From assembly GCF_014842075.1 (NCBI RefSeq), contig NZ_JACYVA010000005.1, positions 130,509 to 194,508 of the forward strand: a stretch of DNA of 64,000 nucleotides, in the 5' to 3' direction. Source of the DNA: Sphingomonas sp. CFBP 13720. GTDB lineage: Bacteria > Pseudomonadota > Alphaproteobacteria > Sphingomonadales > Sphingomonadaceae. A program made the position numbers and the translations under genes. This document shows, one piece after another, positions 19,101 through 26,734 of this stretch (position 1 is the first letter of the stretch; each line of letters begins with the position of its first letter). The notes under the pieces were generated by a model. The model was not told the origin of the DNA. It did no database searches and was given only the letters and a program-made list of their open reading frames with translations.

Positions 19101-19269
19101 TGCCGACGAGCTGGCCGAGCTGTTCATCGTCGCGAAGGTCACGCCGGCAGAAGGCGAGGTCGCGGTGACGCGCACCGACTATGCGAAATGCGGACGGTGC
19201 TGGCGGCATCTGCCCGACGTCGAACAGGACGGTGCGCTGTGCGGCCGTTGCGCGACGGTGGTGGCGTGA
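16180..19269 (+). CDS. ileS: Isoleucyl-tRNA synthetase with an unusual repeat-derived insertion
   Basis: Class I synthetase charging tRNA-Ile, 1029 residues. HIGH-type motif HMGH at 72-75, the CP1 editing domain, KMSKS at 731-735 and a C-terminal zinc site CGRCW...CGRCA are all present. The start at 16180 (MTDTTEPARDW) is preferred to an upstream in-frame ATG at 16141. Between PMDR (ends 460) and GATLRQIAL (from 556) lie about 95 extra residues absent from ordinary IleRS. They are encoded by a paired CCCCAGC palindrome otherwise found between genes (17602-17705), then seven 18-bp repeats (17704-17829). The frame is open throughout and both flanks are intact, so the enzyme is probably functional with a surface-loop insertion. 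The stop overlaps the lspA start. Confidence 0.97.
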   Translation: MTDTTEPARDWRDTVFLPKTDFPMKAGLAAKEPAILDRWARIGLYDRLRAERAGRERFLLHDGPPYANGDIHMGHAMNKVLKDIVVRTQSLMGKDAPYIPGWDCHGLPIEWKIEEAYRAKKRSKDEVPAAEFRAECRAYAAKWVDVQKGQFQRLGIMGDWADPYLTMKFDAETTIAAELLKFAMSGQLYRGAKPVMWSPVEKTALAEAEVEYEDVVSTQIDVAFQIDSAPNAPELEGAYAVIWTTTPWTIPVNQALAYGPEIDYHHFKASDGRRYVVAFDLIDRFKARTGITLEKLDSEPDRLDENSNLANFVSNGFAGTALAGATARHPMHALGGFFAKPRPFLPGDFVTTDAGTGLVHMAPDHGEDDFDLCKANGIEPVFAVQGDGSYRADWLWLGGQGSVINKKFVASDGPICSDLRDAGALIAASDDFSHSYPHSWRSKAKVIFRATPQWFIPMDRSAEVGARTASWGAGVAPAQAGAAIGGAGDPLLASVGLERLATPAFAGVTSGAGVTSGAGMSSGAVVTSGAGATSGAGTTFGAGATSGVGGAAAGNGATLRQIALDAIEQTRFVPDKGRNRIGAMVAGRPDWVISRQRAWGVPIALYVHRTTGDYLRDEGVNARILAAFADGGADAWFAADHQALLGDGYDLADYEVVTDILDVWFDSGCTHVFTIEKRFGAGTRANLYLEGSDQHRGWFQSSLLESCGTRGRSPYDTVLTHGFALDGNGRKMSKSLGNVVDPLKIIGESGADILRLWVAQTDYFEDVRIGKEVLAGTGDAYRKLRNTFRYLLGALDGFDDRERVAVADMPGLERHVLHLLGTLDTELRSAAEAFEFNRYARALLDFANEDLSAFFFDIRKDSLYCDAADDPKRRAYRTVLDTLFHALVRYAAPILAFTAEEVWQARFPSEDGSVHLLEWPELPALPADRPMGTEWADLRTLRQQVTEAIEPLRRAKTVRSSLEAEVTVPALPLDADELAELFIVAKVTPAEGEVAVTRTDYAKCGRCWRHLPDVEQDGALCGRCATVVA
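17602..17705. repeat. Paired extragenic-type palindrome inside ileS
   Basis: Two 20-bp palindromes, GCCCCAGCGCAGGCTGGGGC (17605-17624) and ACCCCAGCTTTCGCTGGGGT (17683-17702), each with the flanking GTC or GAC seen in the intergenic copies at 30208-30289 and 30454-30533. In frame they encode VAPAQAGA and TPAFAGVT. This is an extragenic element residing inside an essential coding sequence. Confidence 0.85.
17704..17829 (+). repeat. Seven 18-bp tandem repeats encoding hexapeptides in ileS
   Basis: Seven consecutive 18-bp units of the form ACGTCCGGGGCTGGGAYG encode residues 509-550 of IleRS: TSGAGV, TSGAGM, SSGAVV, TSGAGA, TSGAGT, TFGAGA, TSGVGG. The array starts exactly at the GACG end of the palindrome pair. 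Multiples of 18 keep the frame, so copy number could vary between strains without breaking the gene. Confidence 0.88.
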
Positions 19270-19775
19270 TGCGGAACCGGTCGATCGCGATCGTGCTGGC
19301 GGTGGTGGTGCTGGTGCTGGACCAGTTGGTCAAGCATGTCGTCACCGGGCCGATGGGCATCGATTATCCGGGTGCGGAGCGGGAATTGCTGCCGGTCTTC
19401 ACCCTGCGCTTCGTCCAGAATTTCGGCGTGTCGCTGGGGCTGTTGCAGGCGGGCAGCGAAACCGCGCGCTGGGCGCTGGTGGCGCTGACGGCGGCGATCG
19501 CGACCGGGGTGGCGTTCTGGATCCGGCGCGAGACCGACCGGGTCGAGCTGGCCGGGCTGGGGCTGGTGCTGGGCGGCGCGATTGGCAATATCATCGACCG
19601 CGTGCGGTTGGGCTATGTCGTCGATTATGCCGACTTCCATATTTTCGGGTACAGCCCGTTTCTGGTATTCAACATCGCCGATGCGGCGATAACGATCGGC
19701 GTGCTGGTCCTGCTCGCACGGGCGCTGTTCGCCCGCGACAAGACCGACGTCCCTGTGGAGAAGGCCAATGCGTAA
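19269..19775 (+). CDS. lspA: Lipoprotein signal peptidase
   Basis: Inner-membrane aspartyl protease (signal peptidase II) that cleaves prolipoproteins ahead of the lipid-modified Cys. 168 residues with four hydrophobic segments. The two catalytic Asp residues lie in GGAIGNIIDRV and FNIADAAI, and the LDQLVKHVV N-terminal block is conserved. The ATG (19269) overlaps the ileS TGA by one base, the usual ileS-lspA coupling. The end overlaps the DUF3035 lipoprotein gene by 8 bp, a lipoprotein that LspA would itself process. Confidence 0.95.
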   Translation: MRNRSIAIVLAVVVLVLDQLVKHVVTGPMGIDYPGAERELLPVFTLRFVQNFGVSLGLLQAGSETARWALVALTAAIATGVAFWIRRETDRVELAGLGLVLGGAIGNIIDRVRLGYVVDYADFHIFGYSPFLVFNIADAAITIGVLVLLARALFARDKTDVPVEKANA

Positions 19776-20169
19776 GTTCGTCGTCGTCAGCAGCCTCGGC
19801 CTGCTCCTTGCCGGGTGTCAGGGCAATGCGCTCAACCGCCAGCGCCCCGACGAGTTCGCGGTGGCGCGTCAGGCGCCGCTGGTGATCCCGCCCGATTTCT
19901 CGCTGGTCCCGCCGCAGCCGGGCGCCCCGCGTCCGCAGGATACCGCCGCGTCGACGCAGGCGATGCAGGCGCTGTTCGGCGGCCCCGCCGCGCGCAGCGC
20001 GACCGAACGGCTGACGCTGGAACAGGCGGGCAATGCGCAGGCCGATGCCGGCATCCGGTCGGGCGTGGCCGATCCGGCGACCAATGTGGTCGACAAGGGA
20101 TCGACCACCCGCGACATCGTCGCAGCACCACAGGGCGACGGACAGAATGCGCGGACGACCACGCCGTAA
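19768..20169 (+). CDS. DUF3035-like lipoprotein
   Basis: A 133-residue predicted lipoprotein. The signal peptide carries a lipobox LLAGC (Cys near residue 17), followed by a Pro/Gln/Ala-rich mature part with the DUF3035 hallmark RPDEFAVARQAPLVIPPDF and PPQPGAPRPQD. Function is unknown. It is typically downstream of lspA in alphaproteobacteria, as here, where it overlaps lspA by 8 bp. The C-terminal half is low in hydrophobicity and probably disordered. Confidence 0.85.
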   Translation: MRKFVVVSSLGLLLAGCQGNALNRQRPDEFAVARQAPLVIPPDFSLVPPQPGAPRPQDTAASTQAMQALFGGPAARSATERLTLEQAGNAQADAGIRSGVADPATNVVDKGSTTRDIVAAPQGDGQNARTTTP

Positions 20170-20893
20170 CGGCGCGGTTGGGCCGGGTTGCATAGCCCGT
20201 CCCCCGGCTTGGCGTAGCGAGGTATTGGCCGAGACTTCCCGGTTTGAGTGACGGTGGGCCGCATCGGACCTCGTCATAGTGCGGGACCGTCGCCCCGAAG
20301 GTGTTTAGGGGTTCGCCGTGTGGCGATGTCTGCCGACCGAGCGTCGTTCGGCATTGCTCTTGCTCGGACAGGCGCGGGAAATGTCCGGGATGATGACCGG
20401 GCCGCTGAATCCCGGCCGGACGTGGATCACGCCGTCCGGCCGAACCGATGCTCGACGGGGCGAAAAGGCGGTCTGGACCCGGATCATTCTCCAGCACCGT
20501 CCATCCTGAGTAGCCATTGAGCAAAGTCGAAATGGCGTATCGAAGGACGCCAGCCGGTACTTCGATACGGGTCTTCGACTTCGCTCAGCCCCTACTCAGC
20601 ACGAACGGAGAAGGCGGGGTACATCCTACGCCAAAAGGTCCGTTCGCGCCGTACAGTCGCACCGCGTACCCGGAGCGCGGCGTCTGGGCCGCTGACGTCC
20701 CGGGCCAGATCCACATTCAGCGAAAACTGGCCTTCGTTCGTCACCCCGGACCCCTTCCAAGGTCCACCTGACCCCAACGACGCGGAGAACGGCTCGACCG
20801 CCAGCGATTACCGCACGGTAGACCGGGGAACATGTCCGGGGTGACGATCGTGCAGGCGGCAGGGGCCGCCATCGCACTGATCGTCGATCCGAT
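20170..20893. other. 724-bp gene-free region with dispersed repeats
   Basis: No frame here resembles a protein or has a good ribosome-binding site, and no RNA gene was recognised. It contains a well-formed inverted repeat pair (20499-20608) and, at about 20709-20765, a segment with TTCAGCGAAAACTGGCC and TTCGTTCGTCACCCCGGA that matches the inverted copy at about 31761-31797. The first 330 bp show no recognised feature. Confidence 0.55.
20499..20608. repeat. Paired inverted CTGAGTAGG-type element
   Basis: Left arm CCATCCTGAGTAGCCATTGA, then GCAAAGTCGAAATGGCGTATCGAAGG. Right arm in the opposite sense reads CTTCGATACGGGTCTTCGAC then TTCGCTCAGCCCCTACTCAG. The whole is about 110 bp with a short spacer, able to form a long stem. 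The same architecture occurs at 26001-26109 and, degenerate, at 12931-13030 and 31838-31953. Confidence 0.75.
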
Positions 20894-21082
20894 CTAATCC
20901 CCGCCGCAGCCGCCATCGCTGCCGCAGTCACCTGAATCCGAACCGCCATCGGTTTCGATGCTGTCGAAGCCGCCACCGTTCGCACGGCGTTTGGGCCGCG
21001 ACCGCGCGGCGGCGATCGCCACGACCAGCATGGCGCCGATCAGCGCCGCCACGATCACCCAGCCGATGGCGGTTGCTCCCAT
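20894..21082 (-). CDS. Small single-pass membrane protein with a Gly/Ser/Asp/Cys tail (hypothetical)
   Basis: 62 residues: one hydrophobic segment (IGWVIVAALIGAMLVVAIAAA, about 6-26), a basic stretch RSRPKRR that would face the cytoplasm, and a tail GGSDSGDCGSDGGCGGD ending at the C-terminus. I do not recognise a family. Gly/Cys-rich tails of this kind are seen in small envelope proteins but do not define a function. The start lies 28 bp inside the 3' end of the VOC gene, so it would be translated with it; the ribosome-binding site is weak. Confidence 0.5.
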   Translation of the reverse strand: MGATAIGWVIVAALIGAMLVVAIAAARSRPKRRANGGGFDSIETDGGSDSGDCGSDGGCGGD

Positions 21083-21444
21083 AGTTCGATCGCGTTGCCT
21101 TCAGGATCGTGGATGCGGGCGAAGCGGCCGGTTTCGAGGGAGTCCCATTCCTCGCGCGTTTCGATCGCGATCCCGGCGGCGTTCAGCTGTTCCAGCATGC
21201 CTTCCAGATCGTCGACGCGCAGGTTGAGCATGAACGCCTTGTCCGCCGCGAAATAATCGGTGTCGGCCTTGAACGGGGCGAAGACCACCGGACCGCCCAG
21301 CGTGCGCCACATCCACGGATCGGCCGGCCCTGCCCCCTCCACGACGCAACCCGCACCGATGCCCAGATAATCGCGATACCATTCGGTCAGCGCATCGGGA
21401 TCGCGCGCCCGAAAGAATACGCCGCCCAGTCCGAGTACCGCCAT
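21055..21444 (-). CDS. VOC/glyoxalase-like protein
   Basis: A 129-residue single-domain vicinal-oxygen-chelate protein. It shows paired beta-alpha-beta-beta-beta halves: VFFRARDPDALTEWYRDYLGI in the first, and LNLRVDDLEGMLEQLNAAGI, with the typical end RIHDPEGNAIELWEQ, in the second. The final Glu and upstream residues could bind metal, but the first-half ligand is unclear, so the reaction (glyoxalase, dioxygenase or resistance type) cannot be named. The start at 21444 has an excellent GGAGGA site. Downstream of glnD by 56 bp on the same strand. Confidence 0.85.
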   Translation of the reverse strand: MAVLGLGGVFFRARDPDALTEWYRDYLGIGAGCVVEGAGPADPWMWRTLGGPVVFAPFKADTDYFAADKAFMLNLRVDDLEGMLEQLNAAGIAIETREEWDSLETGRFARIHDPEGNAIELWEQPPSAG

Positions 21445-21500
21445 GTGCTGCTCCTCCGCCGCGCACCGATGCTGCCATGGCGACGGTGGACAGGCAAGCG

Positions 21501-24281
21501 TCAGGCGAAAACGGCAAAATCCTTGCCTGCCGCCGCATCGAGCATGCGCCGTTCGAGCGATTTGAGCCGCAACTGGCCGGTGATGCGGTCGCCGGTCAGA
21601 TCGGTGACGTAGAAGGTGTCGACCGCACGTTCGCCATAGGTCGCGACATGCGCCGAATGCAGCGTCACCTTCGACTGGAACAACGCCTGCGCCAGATGGT
21701 GGAGCAATGCCGGGCGGTCGCGGGCATTGACCTCGATCACCGTGAAACGGTTCGACGCGGCATTGTCGATCAGCACGTTGGGTTCGATCGGAAACGCGTC
21801 TGCACGCGGCCGCGACAGCGGCTTGGCCGCCAGCCGGTCGTTCAGCCGCAGGCGGTTGGCCAGCGCGTCGGCGATGGTCGTCTTCAGCCGTTCGAGCTGT
21901 CCGGCGTCGTCGAACGGCCCGCCCAACGGATTCTGAACGAGAAAATTGTCGAGCGCCATGCCGGTGCGCGTGGTGTGGATGCGTGCGTCGATAATGTTGC
22001 CGCCCGCCGCATGGATCGCGCCGGCGATGCGATAGAACAGGCCGGGATGGTCGGCGGCATGGACCGTGACCAGCGTCGCGCCGCGATCCTCGTCGACGCT
22101 GGTTTCGATCGACAGGCGAGTGTCGCCCGACTGGTCGACCAGTTGCGCATTGGCGGCGATGACGTCGTCCGGCTCCGCGATCCAATAGGCCGGCGGCAGG
22201 TGCCGGACATAGGCGGCCAGCGTTTCCTTGTCCCAGCCCAGCGTCCGACGCAGCGTTTCCTGCTTCTCCGCGATGCGTTCGTCGCGCCCGCGCTGCTTGT
22301 GGCCTAGCCGCAGCACTTCCTCGGCGGTTTCGAACAGCGTCGAGAGCAGCTGACGCTTCCACCCGTTCCACGTCCCCGGACCGACCGCGCGGATATCGAC
22401 GATCGTCAGCACCAGCAGCATGCGCAACCGCTGCGGACTTTGCACCACGCCGGTGAAGTCGAGGATCGTCTTGAAATCCGACAGGTCGCGCTTGAACGCG
22501 GTGGCGGACATCAACAGGTGGTGCCGCACCAGCCACGCCACCGTCTCGGTTTCCGCCGGGGTCAGGCCGAGACGCGGGCACAGCCGTTCGGCAACCTCCG
22601 CGCCGAGGATCGAATGATCGCCGCCGCGCCCCTTGGCGATATCGTGGCACAGCACCGCGACATACAACGCACGTCGCTGGACGATGCCGTCGAACAGCGC
22701 GGTGGCGAGCGGATGATCGTCCTTGAGCAGCCCGCGTTCGACCTGTGACAACAGGCCGATCATGCGGATCGTGTGTTCGTCCACCGTATAATGGTGGTAC
22801 ATGTCGAACTGCATCTGGGCGACGATGCGGCCGAAATCGGGAATGAAACGGCCGAACACCCCCGCCTCGTTCATCCAGCGCAGCACCAACTCCGGGTCGC
22901 GCGGCGAGGTCAGCACGTCGAGGAACAGCGCGTTGGCGCGCGGGTGCGACCGGACATGCACCGCAAGGCGGGCATCGCGCGACGCGGCGCGCATCGCCAG
23001 CGGATGTATCTCCAGCGCGTGCAGATCGGCCAGCGCGAAGATTTCGATCAGCCGTACGGGGTCCTGCGCGAAGAAATCGTCCTTCGGCAACGCCAGCCGA
23101 CCGCGATCGAGCACGAAGCCATGCAGCCGCCGGGGCCGCCGCCGCAGCCGGGGCAGGCCGAACCGGCCGCCGCGCGCGGCATAGGTTTCGTCGAGATGGC
23201 TGAGGAACATGCCGGTCAGGTCGCCGACGCGCTTCGCCTGCAGGAAATAGAACTGCATGAAGCGTTCGACGCGCGATTTGCCGAGCCGGTCGGAATAGCG
23301 CATCCGCGTCGCGATTTCGGTCTGTACGTCGAACGTCAGCCGTTCTTCCGCGCGCCCGGTAATGAGGTGCAGGTGGCACCGCACCGCCCACAGGAAATCC
23401 TCGGCACGATTGAACTTGCGAAATTCGGGACCGCTGAGCAGCCCGGCGCGCACCAGCTCGGCGGCGCGGTTCACGTTATAGGCGTATTTGCCGATCCAGA
23501 AGAGCGCGTGCAGATCGCGCAGCCCGCCCTTCCCTTCCTTCACATTGGGTTCGACCACATAGCGGGTGTCGCCCATCCGCTTGTGCCGGGCATCGCGTTC
23601 GGCCAGCTTGTCGGCGATGAACGCGCGGGCAGTGCCTTCCTGCACCTCGGTCTTGAAGCGCTGCGCCGCTTCGGCATAGACGCCGGTATCGCCCCAGACA
23701 TAGCGTGCCTCGACCAATGCGGTGCGGATCGTGCCGTCGCCCTTGGCCTGTCGCACCATTTCGTCGAGCGAGCGCGACGAATGGCCGACCTTCAGCCCCA
23801 GATCCCACAGCGCGTACAGCAGCGATTCGATGACCTTTTCCGACCACGCGGTCTGCTTCCACGGGGTCAGCACGCCGATATCGACGTCGGAATAGGGTGC
23901 CATCTCGCCCCGGCCATAGCCGCCGACCGCGATGAGCGTCATGCGTTCGGCATTGGTCGGATTGGGGTTGGGATGGACCCGCCGCACGACCACGTCGGCC
24001 AGTGCGACGAGGATCGCATCGGTCAGATAGGCATAGGCCGCCGCCGTGCGCAGCCCCCGGCTGGGGTCTTCGCGAAAACGGCGCTCGATCTCGTTCCGGC
24101 CGCGCACCAGCGCCTCGCGCAGCACGACGGTCGCCGCGCGGCGCAATGCCGCGCGGTCGGGATCGTCAGGCAATGCCGCCAATGCCCCCGCCAGCCGCGC
24201 GGGATCGACGATCGCGGTCGGATCGACGATGCGTTCGAAACGCGGCGGGGTGGCGAGATCGGGTTGTGCGATCTCGTTCAG
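21501..24281 (-). CDS. glnD: PII uridylyltransferase GlnD, probable CTG start
   Basis: Bifunctional uridylyltransferase/uridylyl-removing enzyme that senses glutamine and modifies Tyr 51 of PII (glnK at 11088). Domains run in order: nucleotidyltransferase (VGGYGRGEMAPYSDVDIGVL), GlnD linker, HD domain (LCHDIAKGRGGDHS) and two C-terminal ACT domains. The first ATG/GTG/TTG candidate is a TTG at 24182, but the frame is open for 33 more codons that read as protein (NEIAQPDLATPPRFERIVDP). It begins at CTG 24279-24281, preceded by AAGGAAGGT at proper spacing and overlapping the grpE stop as CTGA, the analogue of an ATGA overlap. I therefore infer a CTG start, giving 926 residues. Confidence 0.93.
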   Translation of the reverse strand: MNEIAQPDLATPPRFERIVDPTAIVDPARLAGALAALPDDPDRAALRRAATVVLREALVRGRNEIERRFREDPSRGLRTAAAYAYLTDAILVALADVVVRRVHPNPNPTNAERMTLIAVGGYGRGEMAPYSDVDIGVLTPWKQTAWSEKVIESLLYALWDLGLKVGHSSRSLDEMVRQAKGDGTIRTALVEARYVWGDTGVYAEAAQRFKTEVQEGTARAFIADKLAERDARHKRMGDTRYVVEPNVKEGKGGLRDLHALFWIGKYAYNVNRAAELVRAGLLSGPEFRKFNRAEDFLWAVRCHLHLITGRAEERLTFDVQTEIATRMRYSDRLGKSRVERFMQFYFLQAKRVGDLTGMFLSHLDETYAARGGRFGLPRLRRRPRRLHGFVLDRGRLALPKDDFFAQDPVRLIEIFALADLHALEIHPLAMRAASRDARLAVHVRSHPRANALFLDVLTSPRDPELVLRWMNEAGVFGRFIPDFGRIVAQMQFDMYHHYTVDEHTIRMIGLLSQVERGLLKDDHPLATALFDGIVQRRALYVAVLCHDIAKGRGGDHSILGAEVAERLCPRLGLTPAETETVAWLVRHHLLMSATAFKRDLSDFKTILDFTGVVQSPQRLRMLLVLTIVDIRAVGPGTWNGWKRQLLSTLFETAEEVLRLGHKQRGRDERIAEKQETLRRTLGWDKETLAAYVRHLPPAYWIAEPDDVIAANAQLVDQSGDTRLSIETSVDEDRGATLVTVHAADHPGLFYRIAGAIHAAGGNIIDARIHTTRTGMALDNFLVQNPLGGPFDDAGQLERLKTTIADALANRLRLNDRLAAKPLSRPRADAFPIEPNVLIDNAASNRFTVIEVNARDRPALLHHLAQALFQSKVTLHSAHVATYGERAVDTFYVTDLTGDRITGQLRLKSLERRMLDAAAGKDFAVFA

Positions 24282-24841
24282 GCGTCACCTTCCTTGACCG
24301 GCGCCTTCGCGACGCCGACCAGCGCGGGGCGCAACAGCCGGTCGCGGATCATGTATCCGGTCTGGATTTCCTGAACCACGGTGCCGGGCGCGGCATCGTC
24401 CGACGGTACTTCGAACATCGCCTGATGCCGATTGGGGTCGAGCGTTTCGCCGACCGCGACGATCTTTGAAATGCCGTGCCGGGCGAACACGCTGTCGAGT
24501 TCGCGCCCGGTGGCTTCCAAGCCGACGATCAGCCCCTTCAACCGTTCGTCGCCGCGCAGGTCGTCGGGGATCACCGACAATGCGCGCGACAGGTTGTCGG
24601 CGACCGACAGGACGTCGCGCGAAAAGGCGGTGGCGGCATAGGCACGCGCGTCGGCCACTTCCTTTTCGGAACGGCGGCGCACGTTCTGAAGATCGGCGCG
24701 GGCATACAGCACCTCGGCCTGCGCGTCGGCCAGTTGCGCTTCCAGCGCGGCGGCGCGATCGGCCTCGGCGACTTCGGGTGCGGCCTCGGCGGTCGCGTCG
24801 CGCAGATCGGCGGTGTCGTCGTTGGCGGGGGTATCAGTCAT
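24278..24841 (-). CDS. grpE: Nucleotide exchange factor GrpE
   Basis: DnaK co-chaperone that releases ADP and acts in the heat-shock chaperone cycle. 187 residues: an acidic N-terminus, a long coiled-coil helix (AALEAQLADAQAEVLYARADLQNVRRR) and the C-terminal beta domain with the conserved block DPNRHQAMFEVPSDD and VVQEIQTGYMIRDRLLRPALVGVAK. It follows hrcA by 18 bp and overlaps glnD by 4 bp, giving an hrcA-grpE-glnD transcript. dnaK/dnaJ are not in the window. Confidence 0.95.
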   Translation of the reverse strand: MTDTPANDDTADLRDATAEAAPEVAEADRAAALEAQLADAQAEVLYARADLQNVRRRSEKEVADARAYAATAFSRDVLSVADNLSRALSVIPDDLRGDERLKGLIVGLEATGRELDSVFARHGISKIVAVGETLDPNRHQAMFEVPSDDAAPGTVVQEIQTGYMIRDRLLRPALVGVAKAPVKEGDA

Positions 24842-24859
24842 TCCGGTCTCTTTTCGTCT

Positions 24860-25900
24860 TCAGCCAAGCAGGCGGGCCAGCGTCGCCGCGGTGAAATCCA
24901 CCATGGGAACGACCCGTGCATAGTTCAACCGGACAGGCCCGATCACGCCGACCACGCCGACGACGCGCCCGTCCAGCGCGCGGACCGGCTTGGCAATGAC
25001 GGACGATCCGGTCAACGCGAACAATGTGTTCTCCGACCCGATGAAGATCCGCGCGGCGTCGCCACCCTGTGCCGATTCGAGCAGACGGGCGATCTCTTCC
25101 TTGCCTTCGAGTTCGTCGAGCAATTGCCGGACGCGCTCCAGATCCCCCGACGCCGCTTCGTCGATCAGCCGCGCCTGTCCCCGCACGATCAGCACCGGAC
25201 GATGGCCGCCATCTTCGCTCCACACCGCCAGCCCGCGTTCGACCAGCGTCCGCGCGGTCGCGTCCAGTTCGGCGCGTTCCTGTCCTATCTCGCGCAGGAT
25301 ACGCGCCCGCGCTTCCCCCAGCGTCAGCCCCGACAGGCGCGCGGTCAGGTAATTGCCCGCTTCGACCAGCGCGAGCGGGCTGGTGCCCGGCGCCAGTTCG
25401 ACCACGCGGTTTTCGACCGATCCGTCGGCCCCGACCAGCACCGCCAGCGCGCGATCCGCCGACAGCGGCACGAACGACAATTGCCGAAGCACCGGTTCGT
25501 GCTTGGGAACCAGCACCAGCCCGGCACTGGCCGACAGCCCCGACAGCGCGGCGGCGGTGCCGGCCAGCGCTTCCTCGACCGGTCCCTGAAACCCGGCCTG
25601 TGCCTCGATCGCGGCACGTTCGTGCTGCGACGGCTCCATCGCATGCATCATGCCGTCGACGAACAGCCGAAGGCCCGAATCGGTCGGCATCCGCCCCGCG
25701 CTGACATGCGGAGCGGCGAGCAGCCCGGCTTCCTCCAGATCCTGCATCACGCCACGGATCGACGCGGGCGACAGGTTCAGTTCGCTGCGCTGCGCGATCG
25801 TCCGCGACCCGACCGGCGCGCCGGTGGCCAGATACGAATCGACCACGATGCGGAAAATCTCGCGCGCGCGGTCGGTCAGTTCATGGACGGGCGGGGTCAT
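24860..25900 (-). CDS. hrcA: Heat-inducible transcriptional repressor HrcA
   Basis: Repressor of class I heat-shock genes that binds the CIRCE operator and needs GroEL for folding. 346 residues with an N-terminal winged helix (LTDRAREIFRIVVDSYLATG, then SPASIRGVMQDLEEAGLL), the HVSAGRMPTDSGLRLFVD block and a GAF-like middle domain. The C-terminus holds VVGVIGPVRLNYARVVPMV, typical of the family. No CIRCE inverted repeat (TTAGCACTC and its complement) was found in the 236 bp upstream, so its own control may differ. First gene of hrcA-grpE-glnD. Confidence 0.95.
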   Translation of the reverse strand: MTPPVHELTDRAREIFRIVVDSYLATGAPVGSRTIAQRSELNLSPASIRGVMQDLEEAGLLAAPHVSAGRMPTDSGLRLFVDGMMHAMEPSQHERAAIEAQAGFQGPVEEALAGTAAALSGLSASAGLVLVPKHEPVLRQLSFVPLSADRALAVLVGADGSVENRVVELAPGTSPLALVEAGNYLTARLSGLTLGEARARILREIGQERAELDATARTLVERGLAVWSEDGGHRPVLIVRGQARLIDEAASGDLERVRQLLDELEGKEEIARLLESAQGGDAARIFIGSENTLFALTGSSVIAKPVRALDGRVVGVVGVIGPVRLNYARVVPMVDFTAATLARLLG

Positions 25901-26000
25901 GGCAAAGGATGTAGGGGGGATGGGTTAAAGAAGAAAGTTCCTGCCCGTGTCTGTCTCCGGCCGGGGCCAGAGGGCCGAGGGCTTCATGAAACTGTTACCG

Positions 26001-26109
26001 TTCCATCCTGAGTAGCCATTGAGCGAAGCCGAAATGGCGTATCGAAGGACTGCCACCCGTGCTTCGATACGAGTCTTCGGCAAGCTCAGTCCCTACTCAG
26101 CATGGACGG
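26001..26109. repeat. Paired inverted CTGAGTAGG-type element upstream of hrcA
   Basis: Left arm TTCCATCCTGAGTAGCCATT then GAGCGAAGCCGAAATGGCGTATCG; right arm inverted, GCTTCGATACGAGTCTTCGG then CAAGCTCAGTCCCTACTCAG and CATGGACGG. It sits between hrcA and the DUF6438 gene, both on the minus strand, so it lies in the hrcA upstream region. Near-identical in design to 20499-20608. Confidence 0.75.
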
Positions 26110-26136
26110 ATACTGCTTCTTTCATCAGACACTGGC

Positions 26137-26637
26137 TCAGCGCTTGCCGATGAACGCGGCGATCGGCAGGTCGGTGGGGGCGGCGCGCAGCGTGTCCGCC
26201 ATCGCACCGTCGGCGCCACGGCATCCGTAATAATAGGACAGGCGCTGCGATCCGCCGCTGTTCTCGGTCCAGCGGATATCGACCGATGGCATGTCGGTCG
26301 GCGCGTTGCCGCAGTCGGGCGATCCGGGCTGAACAATCTTCTCACCCTGTTCCGGGCGATAGGGCTGCAGTTTCGCAGCGAAGGCGCGGTATTGCGCTGG
26401 GGTCGCCCGAAACGTGCGTGTGCCGGTGACGGCGGTGAAGCGCTTTCCGTCGAACACGCCCGAACCATCGGGCTGGATCGTCACGCTGTACACCGGACAG
26501 GTGCCGAAACAGGGCGTGGTTTCGTAGGTGATCGTCTCACGTTCGATCGCGACCGGCGGCGCGTTGGTCGTGGTGTTGCCCACCGCCATCACGCACCCGC
26601 CAAGCATCGTCAGCATTCCCAAGGCGATGATCTTCAT
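26137..26637 (-). CDS. DUF6438-like lipoprotein
   Basis: A 166-residue predicted lipoprotein. The signal peptide [19 protein letters not shown] has a GGC lipobox. The mature part carries [24 protein letters not shown], a pattern I associate with DUF6438, plus further Cys residues (SPDCGNA, YYGCRGA). Function unknown, probably a periplasmic or outer-membrane anchored disulfide protein. The start at 26637 has GGGAGGGG upstream; an in-frame Met at 26778 has none. It lies on the minus strand between hrcA and the divergent rph. Confidence 0.72.
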   Translation of the reverse strand: MKIIALGMLTMLGGCVMAVGNTTTNAPPVAIERETITYETTPCFGTCPVYSVTIQPDGSGVFDGKRFTAVTGTRTFRATPAQYRAFAAKLQPYRPEQGEKIVQPGSPDCGNAPTDMPSVDIRWTENSGGSQRLSYYYGCRGADGAMADTLRAAPTDLPIAAFIGKR

Positions 26638-26734
26638 GGTGCCCCTCCCTTTTTCTGTGTCGCTTCTACCGTGCGGCGACTGGCGCATGGATGAACGGAT
26701 CGCTAGGGCAAGGCCGATTTCAGGAGAGATTCCC

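Noticed and set aside
20170..20893. Gene candidates in the 724-bp gap (for example 20248-20520 plus, 20305-20517 minus)
   Set aside because: No family similarity, no good ribosome-binding site and overlap with dispersed repeats.
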